From the NCBI GenBank assembly GCA_016938675.1, contig JAFGUF010000031.1:264478-328477 (forward strand): a stretch of 64,000 nt of DNA, written 5' to 3'. Every line of letters starts with the position of its first letter. Positions within the stretch are counted from its first letter, which is position 1. Below the pieces are notes generated by a model that worked only from the letters and a program-made list of their open reading frames with translations, ran no database searches and was not told the origin of the DNA. The position numbers and the translations under genes are program-made. This stretch comes from Clostridia bacterium (GTDB lineage Bacteria; Bacillota; Clostridia; Christensenellales; UMGS416). Shown piece after piece: positions 9,392-18,544 of this stretch.

Positions 9392-10560
9392 GCTTATATG
9401 AAGCGTTAGTATCCTCTCTCAAAGCTATTTGGTCAAATAAAATGCGATCCTTTCTAACAATGCTTGGAATTATGATAGGCATATTTTCGGTCGCGGTCCT
9501 AATATCTGTTGCACAGTCTTCCACATCATCTATTACAGAGAGCATAGAAAACGAAGGGACAACCCAGATAACCATCAGCCTTCGCGGCAGAAGAATACAG
9601 AATACATTTGACCTCAATGATGTTGAAGACATCAGAGAGCTTGAGGGAGTTAAGAATGTAGCGCCATATACTTCAGGTAGCCTTACTCTTAAAAATTCTG
9701 CAGAGTCTATGGATGTGCAGGTGACCGCAAGTAATGATGAATATGACGATATTAACAACTATAACCTTATATCGGGAAGATGGATATCGAAAAATGACGA
9801 GGAAAAGCGCCTCCGTGTGGTAGTGATAGGCATTGATGTAGCGGATGAACTTTATGGCACCAGAGATGTTGTGGGCGAGAAAATATCATTAAGTGGTACT
9901 TCATTTACTATTATCGGAGTACTGGAAGAACAGGGTGATACAATGATGGGTTCAGGGGACGAAGTAGCATTTATACCATTTGCCACAGGTCAGAGGATGT
10001 TCGGCGATATTTCAATATCATCAATATATGTAGGAACTGAAGACAGTGAAAGCGTAGATACGGCGATGTCTGCTATAGAAAACTTTATGCTGGCAAAGGC
10101 AGGGGGCGACGATACATCGTATAGCATTTTTTCATCTTCAGCAATGCTTGAAATGCTCAATGAAACTACCACGACAATGACATACCTGCTCGGAGCCATC
10201 GGAGGCATTTCGCTGCTGGTTGGGGGAATAGGAATTATGAATATAATGCTGGTTTCCGTATCCGAAAGAACTCGGGAAATCGGAGTGCGGAAGGCCATAG
10301 GCGCTACAAGAGCAAATATAATGGTACAGTTTTTGATAGAGGCTGTTATTGTTTCCGGTCTGGGCGGAGTATTCGGAATAATACTGGCGAGGCTTGGCAC
10401 GAACTTGGCGGGGCAGATAATGGAAATGAACGTTACTCTGGACTCAGTAATTGTAGTGGTAGCGCTGGGCTTTTCAATTGCGGTAGGCGTAATATTCGGA
10501 ATATATCCGGCGGCCAAGGCCTCAAAGATGAACCCTATAGAAGCTTTGCGGTATGAATAA
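9388..10560 (+). CDS. MacB-like ABC permease (FtsX domain)
   Basis: A 390-residue permease with the MacB layout: one N-terminal helix (about 18-42), an extracytoplasmic MacB periplasmic-core domain (about 45-250), then three helices of the FtsX domain. The family motif [17 protein letters not shown] lies between the first two of these, and the protein ends [19 protein letters not shown]. It is the last gene of the adaptor-ATPase-permease operon and is followed by a terminator. Homologues export peptides, toxins or lipoproteins or act in bacitracin-type resistance; nothing here picks one. Confidence 0.92.
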   Translation: MSLYEALVSSLKAIWSNKMRSFLTMLGIMIGIFSVAVLISVAQSSTSSITESIENEGTTQITISLRGRRIQNTFDLNDVEDIRELEGVKNVAPYTSGSLTLKNSAESMDVQVTASNDEYDDINNYNLISGRWISKNDEEKRLRVVVIGIDVADELYGTRDVVGEKISLSGTSFTIIGVLEEQGDTMMGSGDEVAFIPFATGQRMFGDISISSIYVGTEDSESVDTAMSAIENFMLAKAGGDDTSYSIFSSSAMLEMLNETTTTMTYLLGAIGGISLLVGGIGIMNIMLVSVSERTREIGVRKAIGATRANIMVQFLIEAVIVSGLGGVFGIILARLGTNLAGQIMEMNVTLDSVIVVVALGFSIAVGVIFGIYPAAKASKMNPIEALRYE

Positions 10561-10595
10561 CAGACACAACAAAGCAATAAAGGAACAATAAGAGG

Positions 10596-10619
10596 CAGGC
10601 CTAGCGGCCTGTTTCTTTA
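10596..10619 (+). terminator. terminator of the MacAB-like operon
   Basis: CAGGCC-TAGC-GGCCTG hairpin (10596-10611) followed by TTTCTTT. Confidence 0.7.
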
Positions 10620-10701
10620 ATATGGTGATTTTGTCACTTAGCAAATATGCAGAAATGATATAATGGCTTAAATAAGTGATTTATATTTTTGAGGAGACAA
10701 A

Positions 10702-10974
10702 ATGAAAAAGATAACCTATTTCAGCCTTCCTTTATGCATACCATGCGTAGAGGCCAGCAGGTGGGTCACGGAAGTAATGTATGAAAACCCGCAGTATGAC
10801 AGCCTCGAATTTGAAATGATAGACGTCAGCAAGAATTGGGACAAGGCAAAGGAATATAAACTGCAGTCAGCGCCGAGCTTTTTTCTGGATGGCGAAATTG
10901 TACATGAAGGTGAAGTAACTAAGGAGATTATTGAAAGTATCTTTAAAACGGCATACGAATCAGGAAATGCCTGA
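10702..10974 (+). CDS. glutaredoxin/thioredoxin-like protein, CIPC type
   Basis: A 90-residue thioredoxin-fold protein with the redox pair CIPC near residues 13-16 (LPLCIPCVEA) and the cis-Pro turn SAPSFFLDGE. An extended -10 element (TGATATAAT, 10656-10664) and a GAGGAGA ribosome site precede it. The next gene is a paralogue 42 bases downstream, so this is a tandem duplication. Small single-domain proteins of this type reduce disulfides or carry thiols in the cytosol; the partner reductase is not nearby. Confidence 0.8.
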   Translation: MKKITYFSLPLCIPCVEASRWVTEVMYENPQYDSLEFEMIDVSKNWDKAKEYKLQSAPSFFLDGEIVHEGEVTKEIIESIFKTAYESGNA

Positions 10975-11016
10975 TGAAGCGGTATTTATACGTTTTGATT
11001 AATAAGAGGAGATTGC

Positions 11017-11286
11017 ATGAAAAAAATTACATATTTTAAGCTTCCGCTTTGCCCTTTCTGCGTTGCGGCGAACAGATGGGTAAGCGAAGTTTTGAAGGAA
11101 AACCCTCAGTATGAGCATATTCAGCTTGAAGTAATTGACGAAAGCAGGAACAGAAAGCTTGCAGACCAGTATGATTATTATTTTGTCCCCTGTTTCTATG
11201 TAGGGGATGAAAAGCTTCATGAAGGCGCCGCCTCAAAGGAAATAGTAGAGAGAGTATTTAAGGCCGCCTACGAAGGGGAAAACTGA
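11017..11286 (+). CDS. glutaredoxin/thioredoxin-like protein, CPFC type
   Basis: An 89-residue paralogue of the preceding gene. Both open with MKKITYF.LPLC and share length and fold, but the active site here is CPFC (about 13-16) and the cis-Pro turn is FVPCFYVGDE, with an extra Cys next to the Pro. A changed dipeptide between the cysteines usually shifts redox potential, so the pair may have split roles. It has its own AGAGGAGA ribosome site and is followed by a terminator, making a two-gene operon. Confidence 0.8.
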   Translation: MKKITYFKLPLCPFCVAANRWVSEVLKENPQYEHIQLEVIDESRNRKLADQYDYYFVPCFYVGDEKLHEGAASKEIVERVFKAAYEGEN

Positions 11287-11300
11287 TTGGAATAATAATT

Positions 11301-11330
11301 AAAACCCTGCTTTAGGCAAGGTTTTTTTCT
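11301..11330 (+). terminator. terminator after the paired thioredoxin-fold genes
   Basis: Imperfect stem AAAACCCTGC / GGCAAGGTTTT with a long T tract (11321-11328). Confidence 0.75.
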
Positions 11331-11357
11331 TTTAGCTTATTATTAAATAAAGTTGCG

Positions 11358-12890
11358 TCACGAGTTCTGCGTATTTACTAGAGCGCATTTAATTCCGAAA
11401 ACTTCCTCAAAAAACATGCTTTTCATCTTGAATGTCCATTGCTCAAGCAGGATATCTTTTTTGCTGCAGACAATAATATTCAGCCTGTTTCCTTCCAACT
11501 CAAGGCGGATGGTTTTTATTTTCTGCAGGTGGCTTCTGTCCAGTGCATCTGCCAGTCTTAAAATAGCGGAAAGCTTTGATACAATGGTTTTATTTGAAGA
11601 CGACAGCGAATTATATTTTCTGTGCAGGTCAGTTGGTATATCCATCGAGTGGTATCTTGCGATATTAGCGATGATGGCGATTTCTTCCTCGGTGAATCCG
11701 ATTATAGCGGAGTCAATTATTATATCCGCGCTTATTCTGTTGTGGGCCTTTAGGTTTACAAATTTTCCGATGTCGTGCAATATGGAGGCGACCTCCAGAT
11801 ACAGCCTCTCCTTTCGGGAGAATCCATGGATTTTTTTAAGGTTATCGAATATAGTCAATGCAAATTTTTCAACTGATTCTGCATGGGCTTTGTCGTATCT
11901 GTACTGCTGCGCCACGGCCTGCGCGTTCGTCACGCTGCTGCGCTCAAAGTCCACCTTCATCTGCTTGTATTTTGTGGGGAACAAAGACTTGTAAAGCATC
12001 ACGTCACATAGGGAAACTTCCATTATATTCGCGCTTGATGTTTTTGATATATTGAGCAGCTTGTCATAGAGCGCAAGTGTAGGAAGGAAAATATCAGCCT
12101 GCTCAGAAGAAAGGCTGAATTTCTCAGCAATCTGACTAGGCTGAATTGCTGAGACAGTTTTATATAATTTAACGATTTCTTTCTTCTCGAATTTATTGCC
12201 GGGGAAAAGATGGCTCAGCAGTGATACGCTTTTGCCGGTTATAAAAAGTTGGCTGATTTTATGCTTGTCTATTTGCTCGTGTATTTGGTCAAATGTTGCG
12301 TCGATATATTCCTTTACAGCATCCAGAATATTAGCGTCGCCCATTTCAGCCATGTCTCCTATGGTTTCATTTAGCTTCAGTGAGCCTATTCTTATGTTTT
12401 GGGAATAGAACACTCTTGAATTGACGCATACGGCTATTCCGAGCCCGCCTGTTCCGATATATGCCATCATGTAGCATTTCGGGGAATTCATTTTTTTCTC
12501 TATCCTGTGCATCATGTGGCGGAAAATATATGTCTTTTCCTCTCCGTCTTCAAGTACCGCAATTTTGTGCCCGGTTTTAACCATGATCTGGTCACATATG
12601 TACCCTGAATTCTGTGCTTCTCGCAATGCAGTGGTTCCGGTTAGGGTTATATCATTGCCGCTTATGCCCAGCTGGTGTGCCTGGTCATAATATTTGTTTA
12701 TGATATCGCAGCATGCCTGCATAGTGGAAAACTGTATTTTATTATTATTGAATGATTCCTTGCCTAGGTTTAGAGGGTATTCAAAATTATCAACCTGTTC
12801 CATTGAATTGCCTGCAGCCTGAGCTATCTTCATTCTTACTGCCGAGGAGCCAACATCTATTGAAGCTGCGATTTTGTATTTATCTGCCAT
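11358..12890 (-). CDS. Ppx/GppA-like phosphatase with C-terminal HD domain
   Basis: A 510-residue protein. The first 300 residues follow the exopolyphosphatase/pppGpp phosphatase fold of the actin-like ATPase clan: SIDVGSSAVRMKI at the start, TGTTALREAQN, and the glycine-rich IGTGGLGIAV. From about 310 there is an HD domain with HDIGKF at about 372 and RLADALDRSH downstream. Family enzymes cut polyphosphate or pppGpp. In the usual phosphate loop (DIGGGSTE) this protein has YIGTGGLGI, lacking the acidic residues, so the classical activity is uncertain. The ATG at 12890 is chosen over the GTG at 12899 because of AGGTGA just upstream. It is the last gene of an operon with fumarase. Confidence 0.75.
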   Translation of the reverse strand: MADKYKIAASIDVGSSAVRMKIAQAAGNSMEQVDNFEYPLNLGKESFNNNKIQFSTMQACCDIINKYYDQAHQLGISGNDITLTGTTALREAQNSGYICDQIMVKTGHKIAVLEDGEEKTYIFRHMMHRIEKKMNSPKCYMMAYIGTGGLGIAVCVNSRVFYSQNIRIGSLKLNETIGDMAEMGDANILDAVKEYIDATFDQIHEQIDKHKISQLFITGKSVSLLSHLFPGNKFEKKEIVKLYKTVSAIQPSQIAEKFSLSSEQADIFLPTLALYDKLLNISKTSSANIMEVSLCDVMLYKSLFPTKYKQMKVDFERSSVTNAQAVAQQYRYDKAHAESVEKFALTIFDNLKKIHGFSRKERLYLEVASILHDIGKFVNLKAHNRISADIIIDSAIIGFTEEEIAIIANIARYHSMDIPTDLHRKYNSLSSSNKTIVSKLSAILRLADALDRSHLQKIKTIRLELEGNRLNIIVCSKKDILLEQWTFKMKSMFFEEVFGIKCALVNTQNS

Positions 12891-12899
12891 AATTATCAC

Positions 12900-13424
12900 C
12901 TATTTATATAATGAATTTCCGTCTGAATCTATTGTACATATAAGGGGCATATTAACAACCTCTATTTCTGTTATTGCTTCGCTCAAGAGCTCTTCAAATG
13001 CAATTATTCTGGAGTTTATCACGCAGTTTGCTATAAGTGCGCCTGCTCCGCCTGTTGCCGCCAGATATACTGCACTATTTTTCCTCATGCTTTCTATCAC
13101 ATCTTTGCTTCTTGTGCCCTTGCCTATCATCACTTTTAGCCCTATGTCGAGCAGCCTTGGAGTGTATGCATCCATTCTTCCGCTGGTTGTCGGCCCGCAG
13201 GAGCCGATTGGCATTCCGTCCTTCGGCGGACATGGCCCTGTATAATATATTCCTTGCCCTTTAATATCAAAGGGCAGCTCTTGTTTTGAATCAAGCAGAG
13301 CAATCAGTTTCTTGTGGGCAGCGTCACGCGCCGTATATAACCTGCCGGATAAAAGCACTGTATCTTTTATTTTTATAGATCTTATCTGTTCATCAGTAAG
13401 GGGCATTTTAAGCCTGTGAATCAT
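12900..13424 (-). CDS. fumB: fumarate hydratase class I, beta (C-terminal) subunit
   Basis: A 174-residue swivelling subunit of the two-part Fe-S fumarase/tartrate dehydratase family. Motifs include LLSGRLYTARDAAHKK, YYTGPCPPKDG, GPTTSGRMDAY and GKGTRSKDV, all typical of substrate-binding loops. The ATG at 13424 has AAGGAGG nearby and overlaps the alpha-subunit stop (ATGA), so the two are made together. The longer reading frame to 13457 would lie inside the alpha gene. With the alpha subunit it interconverts fumarate and malate. Tartrate dehydratase is the main alternative. Confidence 0.88.
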   Translation of the reverse strand: MIHRLKMPLTDEQIRSIKIKDTVLLSGRLYTARDAAHKKLIALLDSKQELPFDIKGQGIYYTGPCPPKDGMPIGSCGPTTSGRMDAYTPRLLDIGLKVMIGKGTRSKDVIESMRKNSAVYLAATGGAGALIANCVINSRIIAFEELLSEAITEIEVVNMPLICTIDSDGNSLYK

Positions 13425-14269
13425 ATCGTTGCCTCCTTGTGGCGAACGCAGTGGCACTGGACATTCACTGCTACAGGCAGGCCTGCTATGTGGGTCGGAT
13501 GCTCAATTATATTCACTGCCAATGCAGTAGTGCTTCCGCCCAAACCCATGGGGCCGATATCCAACGAGTTTATTCTATCCAGCAGCTCTATTTCGAGCTG
13601 TGCAATTTTTTGATCCTCTGAAAACTTTCCCAATGGCCTTAGCAGCGCGCGCTTCGCGTTAATAGCTGCCAGCTCGAATGTGCCCCCTATGCCTACGCCT
13701 AATGAGATGGGAGGGCAGGGGTTGCCGCAGGCCTTTATAACGGTTTCTATTATAAAACTCTTTATTCCTTCTATTCCATCAGAGGGCATCAGCATCTTGA
13801 GCCGGGACATATTTTCGCTTCCAAAGCCCTTTGGAGCGACAGATATTTTAATATTTTTCCCCTTGACAATCCGCACATGGATAATTGCGGGCGTATTTGT
13901 TAAGGTGTTTTTTCTCTCAATTGGTGTCAATACAGACATGCGAAAGCTTCCGTCTCTATAGGCGTCTCTTACCGCTCTGTTTATGCATTCTTCTATATAT
14001 TCGCCTTCTATATGCACATCCTGGCCGATGTCTGCGAAAACAACCGCCATACCGGTGTCTTGGCAGAGTGGTATATTGCTGGCGGAGGCGATTTTAATGT
14101 TTTGGAGCAGCTGCGATAATATCTCTTTTGCATGAGGTATTGTTTCTTTGTCGCGTGCTGTTTCAAGCATTGATTCGAGGTTTTCGTCCGGGTAGACGCA
14201 GCTTTCCAGAAACATATTGTACACGGCTGAATATATCTCTGTCGAGTTAACTTTGCGTAAATTGTTCAT
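13421..14269 (-). CDS. fumA: fumarate hydratase class I, alpha (N-terminal) subunit
   Basis: A 282-residue catalytic subunit that holds an oxygen-sensitive [4Fe-4S] cluster. The three cluster cysteines lie in PLCQDTGM, ACGNPCPP and VQCHCVRH, as in the family. SLGVGIGGTFE and GPMGLGG are further signatures. It is the first gene of a minus-strand operon with the beta subunit and then the Ppx/GppA-HD protein. Enzymes of this class are common in strict anaerobes. L(+)-tartrate dehydratase uses the same fold, so the substrate is likely but not proven. Confidence 0.88.
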   Translation of the reverse strand: MNNLRKVNSTEIYSAVYNMFLESCVYPDENLESMLETARDKETIPHAKEILSQLLQNIKIASASNIPLCQDTGMAVVFADIGQDVHIEGEYIEECINRAVRDAYRDGSFRMSVLTPIERKNTLTNTPAIIHVRIVKGKNIKISVAPKGFGSENMSRLKMLMPSDGIEGIKSFIIETVIKACGNPCPPISLGVGIGGTFELAAINAKRALLRPLGKFSEDQKIAQLEIELLDRINSLDIGPMGLGGSTTALAVNIIEHPTHIAGLPVAVNVQCHCVRHKEATI

Positions 14270-14290
14270 TTATGGTTCCTGTTTTTTTAT

Positions 14291-14872
14291 TTAGCTTATT
14301 TTTATAATTGAAGTTTTTTTGTCTACAACAAAGTAAAACTCTTCAAAAATTTCGTTATTCAGATACAGAACAACTGTGTATTTATATTTATTTCCTTCTT
14401 CTGTAATGCTTGATTCATTGAGAAGGAATTTGTATTCGCCGCCTGGAGTTTCGAATGCAGTCATGAATCTGTCATATGGTATATGCAGGGCTGCATCATC
14501 AGCGAAATCAAAACGGGCATCCAGCATTTCTTCATACTGCGACTTATAAAGGTCAAATGTATAGTTCCTTATGTCCGCCTGATATACGGAATTAAAAAAC
14601 TCAGTTGTTGAAATCATTATATAGTTATACTGGCTGGTTGTCATAATATCGAGAAGTGAGTAAAACCCAAGATACATAAAATTGCCTTGAGATTCTTCCT
14701 CGTGCACCAAAATTTCAGGTGTGGCTGTAGGAGTAGGTTCCGGAGTAGCTACAAAAGGAGTAGGCGTTATAATGTGCGCAGTTTTAATCTTCGGATTAAA
14801 AACCGTAGCGAAAATCAAAATGCCCAGTGCCACAGCAATAGTTATGCTCCCGATAATCATAAATTTCTTCAT
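14291..14872 (-). CDS. anchored small extracytoplasmic protein, unknown
   Basis: A 193-residue protein: Lys-rich start, one helix (about 5-25), then a Pro/Thr linker (PTPFVATPEPTPTATPE) like those in Clostridial surface proteins, then a globular domain of about 130 residues. I do not recognise the domain. The overall shape (aromatic-rich, alternating strands, ending VVDKKTSIIKIS) fits a small ligand-binding or NTF2-like fold, a guess. It lies 25 bases after the LRR-M15 gene and is probably in the same transcript. Confidence 0.6.
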   Translation of the reverse strand: MKKFMIIGSITIAVALGILIFATVFNPKIKTAHIITPTPFVATPEPTPTATPEILVHEEESQGNFMYLGFYSLLDIMTTSQYNYIMISTTEFFNSVYQADIRNYTFDLYKSQYEEMLDARFDFADDAALHIPYDRFMTAFETPGGEYKFLLNESSITEEGNKYKYTVVLYLNNEIFEEFYFVVDKKTSIIKIS

Positions 14873-14897
14873 TAAATTAATTGTTCCTCAATTATTT

Positions 14898-17800
14898 TTA
14901 TTCATCTATCCAGCGGATGTAAGCGCCTCTTGTATCTATATGTACATGTGAAGGATACTGTCCGACACCGCCGCCTAAGTTAAGCGAGTCACATATTGTA
15001 TAAAGCTGTTCTGCTGTTAAATCCGGTGACCACAGGTCCGCTGCGCGCCCCAGTACATGCTCACTTTCGCCGTCGGCGTTTATGTTTCGGTTGTAGTCTT
15101 CGCACCTGTAGCCGGTGATAATGTATACAGGGACTCCTGCTTCTTCACGGATTTTTTCGATTAATCGCAAAAGTTCGGGGTCAATACCCTGCGCTGGCAG
15201 CCCTGAACAGAACTGGCCGTAGCAAGGGCACATCAGCTCTTTTTCGAGCTGTGTCGGTTCTGAGGATGTTTTTTCAACAACATTGAATATGTTTTCGTAT
15301 TCAAGATTTTCCCCATCGGCCAAGGTAACAATTGTTTTAATCTTGGCTTCGCCGGATGCCAGCAGCTTTATGCTGCCATCAGCGCTGATTTCGCAGATTT
15401 CAGGCGTGAGGGTCACATATGACGCGCTGAGTGTTTCAAAGAAATTATTCGCTGTAGCCATTGAGCGGAGCTCATATTTCTTGTCGCTGCTCATGTATAG
15501 TATGTTGTCGGGTGCATGAAGCGCTTCTGTATACATATGATATTTGTTTATATTGATATAGTGCTGATAAACATCTCCTGTTGCCAGCCGTAGTGTTATT
15601 ACGTATTTCTCATCCAGGTTATAGTTTATGTTATCAACTGTAAAGGCATGCGAATACTTGAATTCAGTCAGCCGCTTACTTCCTTCTTCATATTTGTATA
15701 GTTTATCTGTGTGCCCTGGATACTGAACTGCAATTTCATCCACATCCGCATACTGTATATATAGTTTTCCTTCTACTTTTATGTTTTGGCCGACCTGCAT
15801 ATAGGATATGTACTCCGGCAGGCCATCCTGAAGGACTTCAGGCTTTTTGATGTCCAGGGTTGTGCTTGAAGTGCTTGTTCCGGTGCTGCTGGTGGGCGGT
15901 ATTATCCACCAGTCTGCCCATAGTTCGACCGTGCCGGTAGAGTCTTTCTCTATGGCTTCGAATTTATACTTCAGTTCGCAGCTTGGGTCAGTGTACCATC
16001 CATCGAATGTATATCCTGTTTTTGTAGGGTCATCCAGCTCAACTACTGTGCCCTTTACATAATATGGCGGGTTGTCGGGGTCGTTTGTGCCGCCGTTCAT
16101 GTTGTAGATAATAGGATAGCCTTCCACCCATTTTGCATTCAGCGTCATGCTGCCGGAGGCTGTATCATCTTTGAAGGACCACTTATTGGTAAGCGCTACA
16201 TCCGTGTACCATCCGATAAGCACATTATTGGCCTTTGTAACGTTTGATGGCTCAGATATTTTTGAGCCGTTGGGCACTATCTGATCTGCTGCACTGGTGC
16301 CTCCGTTGCTGTTGAATTTTATTACGTACAGCAAAACGAATTTTATATTTTTTTCTACAGCATATAAATGAGGGGCGCTGTCTTCATAGACATAGAATGT
16401 ATGGAGCACGTTTGCGTAATCAAATCCGGAAATATCAACAACTGAATTTGGGAAATATATATTCATTGCTTTAGTTTGAGAAAATACATCGCCCACCGTA
16501 TCTACGCCCTCGCTTAAGTAAACGGTTGTTATGTTGTTTTTAAAAGTAGGCTCTAGGCCCTTGCTGAGCATGGATACAGTCCCGGGGACTGTTACTGTCT
16601 TGAGGTAATTATTATCAAATGCTCCATAGGATACGCCGGTTGTGCCGTTGGGGATAGAGTAGCTCTCCGCTGTTCTGCCGCTGGGGTATGCAATAAGCTT
16701 TTTATCCCAGCTGAAAAGAACTCCGTTTATATCATAGAACATGCTGTTGTCTTCATTAACAATTACATTGACCAATGATGTAGCGCCCTTAAAGGGCTTA
16801 TAAGGCGCTGAGTAGGTTGTCAGCTTCTCGAGGCTTGCAGGCAGGTAGATTTCGCGCAGCTTGGAGCAATCCTGAAAAAGATAAATACTGCCGTCATTGT
16901 TTGCCGCATCTATAGTGGTTATTGACTCATAGAAGGAGACATATTCTATATCGCTTCGGCCGGAAAATGCTGTGACTCCTAATGTATCAACATATAAATC
17001 ATCGATAACAGAAGGAACCAATACATTTGTATCGGCGCTTTTATATTCCGTAAGTGTGCATGTGCCATCGCCGTTGTCTGTATAGGACCAGTCATCAGAT
17101 GAGCCTATAGCTACAAAAGGAACTCCGTATGTATCGGTGTAGTACTCCGCTTTTGAAAGAGGGTAACCCCATACAACAAGCGATTCAGACCCTTGCAGAG
17201 CCATTAGGCCGAATGTCGTTACGCTTTCGGGTACAACGAGCTTGGTCAGATTTTCGCAGCTAAGGAAGGCAAGCGTTTCTATTGTTGTTAATCCGTCTTG
17301 AATTATTATAGTCTCCAGATAGGGCTGCGAGCTGAAGGACGCAAGGGCAATAGTCAATGTGCCTGAAGGTATGGTATATGAAGAGGCTGTTTTGCCTGCA
17401 GGGTAATAAATGAGTGTTTTGCCGTCCTTAGAAAACAGTACTCCGTCAATTGAGGAGAAAGTTGTATTGGCTGAATCAACATTAATCTGCGTCAGGCTAA
17501 GTGCATTTTCAAATGCAAAAAGCACGTCGCTGATATTAGCAGAAAGCGTTATATTATTTACGAATACGCATCCTGCGAATGCGAACGGTGCCAGCACCTC
17601 AACATTGGGGGATATGCTGCTTATGGATATGCTGGTGCCGGATTTATTTGCAGGGTAGGCTATAATAGATTTCTCATCCTTTGTCAAAAGCACGCCGCCA
17701 ATTGATACATAGTTTGGGTTTGCCGTGTTGACAGTAATTGAAGTAAGATTGGGGCAGGCTGCAAACGCTCCCATGCCTATTTCAGTAGTATTTGCGGATA

Positions 17801-18383
17801 TGCTAACTGTAGCAATGTTTGCTGAATTGGCAAAGGCAAAGTCACCTACTGTGGTAATAGTATCGGGTATTACAACTGCTGTTGTAGGGGATGTATTGAT
17901 ATGCTGCACTATTTCTGTCTGCGCGGCATTATATAGAATATCGTCAACCATAACAAATGAAGTGTTGCCGGCATTAAGATTGATTGCAGAGAGATTTTCG
18001 CATCCTCCAAGAGAGCCTGAAGATATAGTGAACACACTTGCAGGTATGGTTATGCTCTGCAGATTGCTGCAGCTGAAGAATGCCATATTGGTTATTGTTG
18101 TTATTCCCTCGGGTATGGTTACGTGGGTAATTGTGGTGTTGTATGAAAACGCACCATCAATGCTTTTTACGGCCTGGCCGTTTATCGAGGTCGGAATAGT
18201 GATAACCGACGCTGTCCCTTCATAGCCTGTTATGCTGCCGTTTTCAAAGATATACCCGTCGCTTGTTGTAGCGGCGCTGGCAGTATATTCTGTACCACCT
18301 GATGAATACACCAGAACAAAGCTGAGCAAGGCAAATAGAATTATATAAATCAGCTTTCTTCTGCTAAATAGCAATCCCTTCAT
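14898..18383 (-). CDS. secreted BspA-type LRR protein with M15 peptidase domain
   Basis: A 1161-residue exported protein. Residues 1-38 form a signal peptide ending near TASAA. From about 40 to 670 it is built of BspA-type leucine-rich repeats (LRR_5), seen as recurring VTIPEGITTI and ITIPASV units broken by segments such as GVLFSKDGKTLIYYPAGKT. Next come two InlB/Listeria-Bacteroides repeats (FNSNGG..GWYTD and YNMNGG..GWYTD). A stretch of about 200 residues leads to a C-terminal M15 zinc peptidase with ligands in SEHVLGRAADLW and SHVHIDTRG. The M15 domain probably trims peptidoglycan stems; the repeats may bind surfaces. Start follows GGGGGA. Fusion of both parts is unusual. Confidence 0.88.
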   Translation of the reverse strand: MKGLLFSRRKLIYIILFALLSFVLVYSSGGTEYTASAATTSDGYIFENGSITGYEGTASVITIPTSINGQAVKSIDGAFSYNTTITHVTIPEGITTITNMAFFSCSNLQSITIPASVFTISSGSLGGCENLSAINLNAGNTSFVMVDDILYNAAQTEIVQHINTSPTTAVVIPDTITTVGDFAFANSANIATVSISANTTEIGMGAFAACPNLTSITVNTANPNYVSIGGVLLTKDEKSIIAYPANKSGTSISISSISPNVEVLAPFAFAGCVFVNNITLSANISDVLFAFENALSLTQINVDSANTTFSSIDGVLFSKDGKTLIYYPAGKTASSYTIPSGTLTIALASFSSQPYLETIIIQDGLTTIETLAFLSCENLTKLVVPESVTTFGLMALQGSESLVVWGYPLSKAEYYTDTYGVPFVAIGSSDDWSYTDNGDGTCTLTEYKSADTNVLVPSVIDDLYVDTLGVTAFSGRSDIEYVSFYESITTIDAANNDGSIYLFQDCSKLREIYLPASLEKLTTYSAPYKPFKGATSLVNVIVNEDNSMFYDINGVLFSWDKKLIAYPSGRTAESYSIPNGTTGVSYGAFDNNYLKTVTVPGTVSMLSKGLEPTFKNNITTVYLSEGVDTVGDVFSQTKAMNIYFPNSVVDISGFDYANVLHTFYVYEDSAPHLYAVEKNIKFVLLYVIKFNSNGGTSAADQIVPNGSKISEPSNVTKANNVLIGWYTDVALTNKWSFKDDTASGSMTLNAKWVEGYPIIYNMNGGTNDPDNPPYYVKGTVVELDDPTKTGYTFDGWYTDPSCELKYKFEAIEKDSTGTVELWADWWIIPPTSSTGTSTSSTTLDIKKPEVLQDGLPEYISYMQVGQNIKVEGKLYIQYADVDEIAVQYPGHTDKLYKYEEGSKRLTEFKYSHAFTVDNINYNLDEKYVITLRLATGDVYQHYININKYHMYTEALHAPDNILYMSSDKKYELRSMATANNFFETLSASYVTLTPEICEISADGSIKLLASGEAKIKTIVTLADGENLEYENIFNVVEKTSSEPTQLEKELMCPCYGQFCSGLPAQGIDPELLRLIEKIREEAGVPVYIITGYRCEDYNRNINADGESEHVLGRAADLWSPDLTAEQLYTICDSLNLGGGVGQYPSHVHIDTRGAYIRWIDE

Positions 18384-18488
18384 AAATATTCCCCCAAACT
18401 ATAGAAATCCATTTTTTATTATAACATTCAATGGTTATGTTTTCAATTATCGACAATAGTAAATAGGGCAATATTATAAAAAACCAAT

Positions 18489-18519
18489 AAAAAAGCTAAC
18501 TCTGCACAGTAGAGTCAGC
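18489..18519 (-). terminator. terminator of the TetR-membrane protein operon
   Basis: On the minus strand GCTGACTCT pairs with AGAGTTAGC (9 bp, one G-T), seven-base loop, then TTTTTT. Confidence 0.8.
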
Positions 18520-18544
18520 CTTTATTTGGTAGTTTTTTTAGAAA

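Noticed and set aside
14898..18383. Long repeats read as a CRISPR-like or tandem DNA repeat array
   Set aside because: The periodicity is at protein level (leucine-rich repeats); the DNA units differ and there are no spacers.
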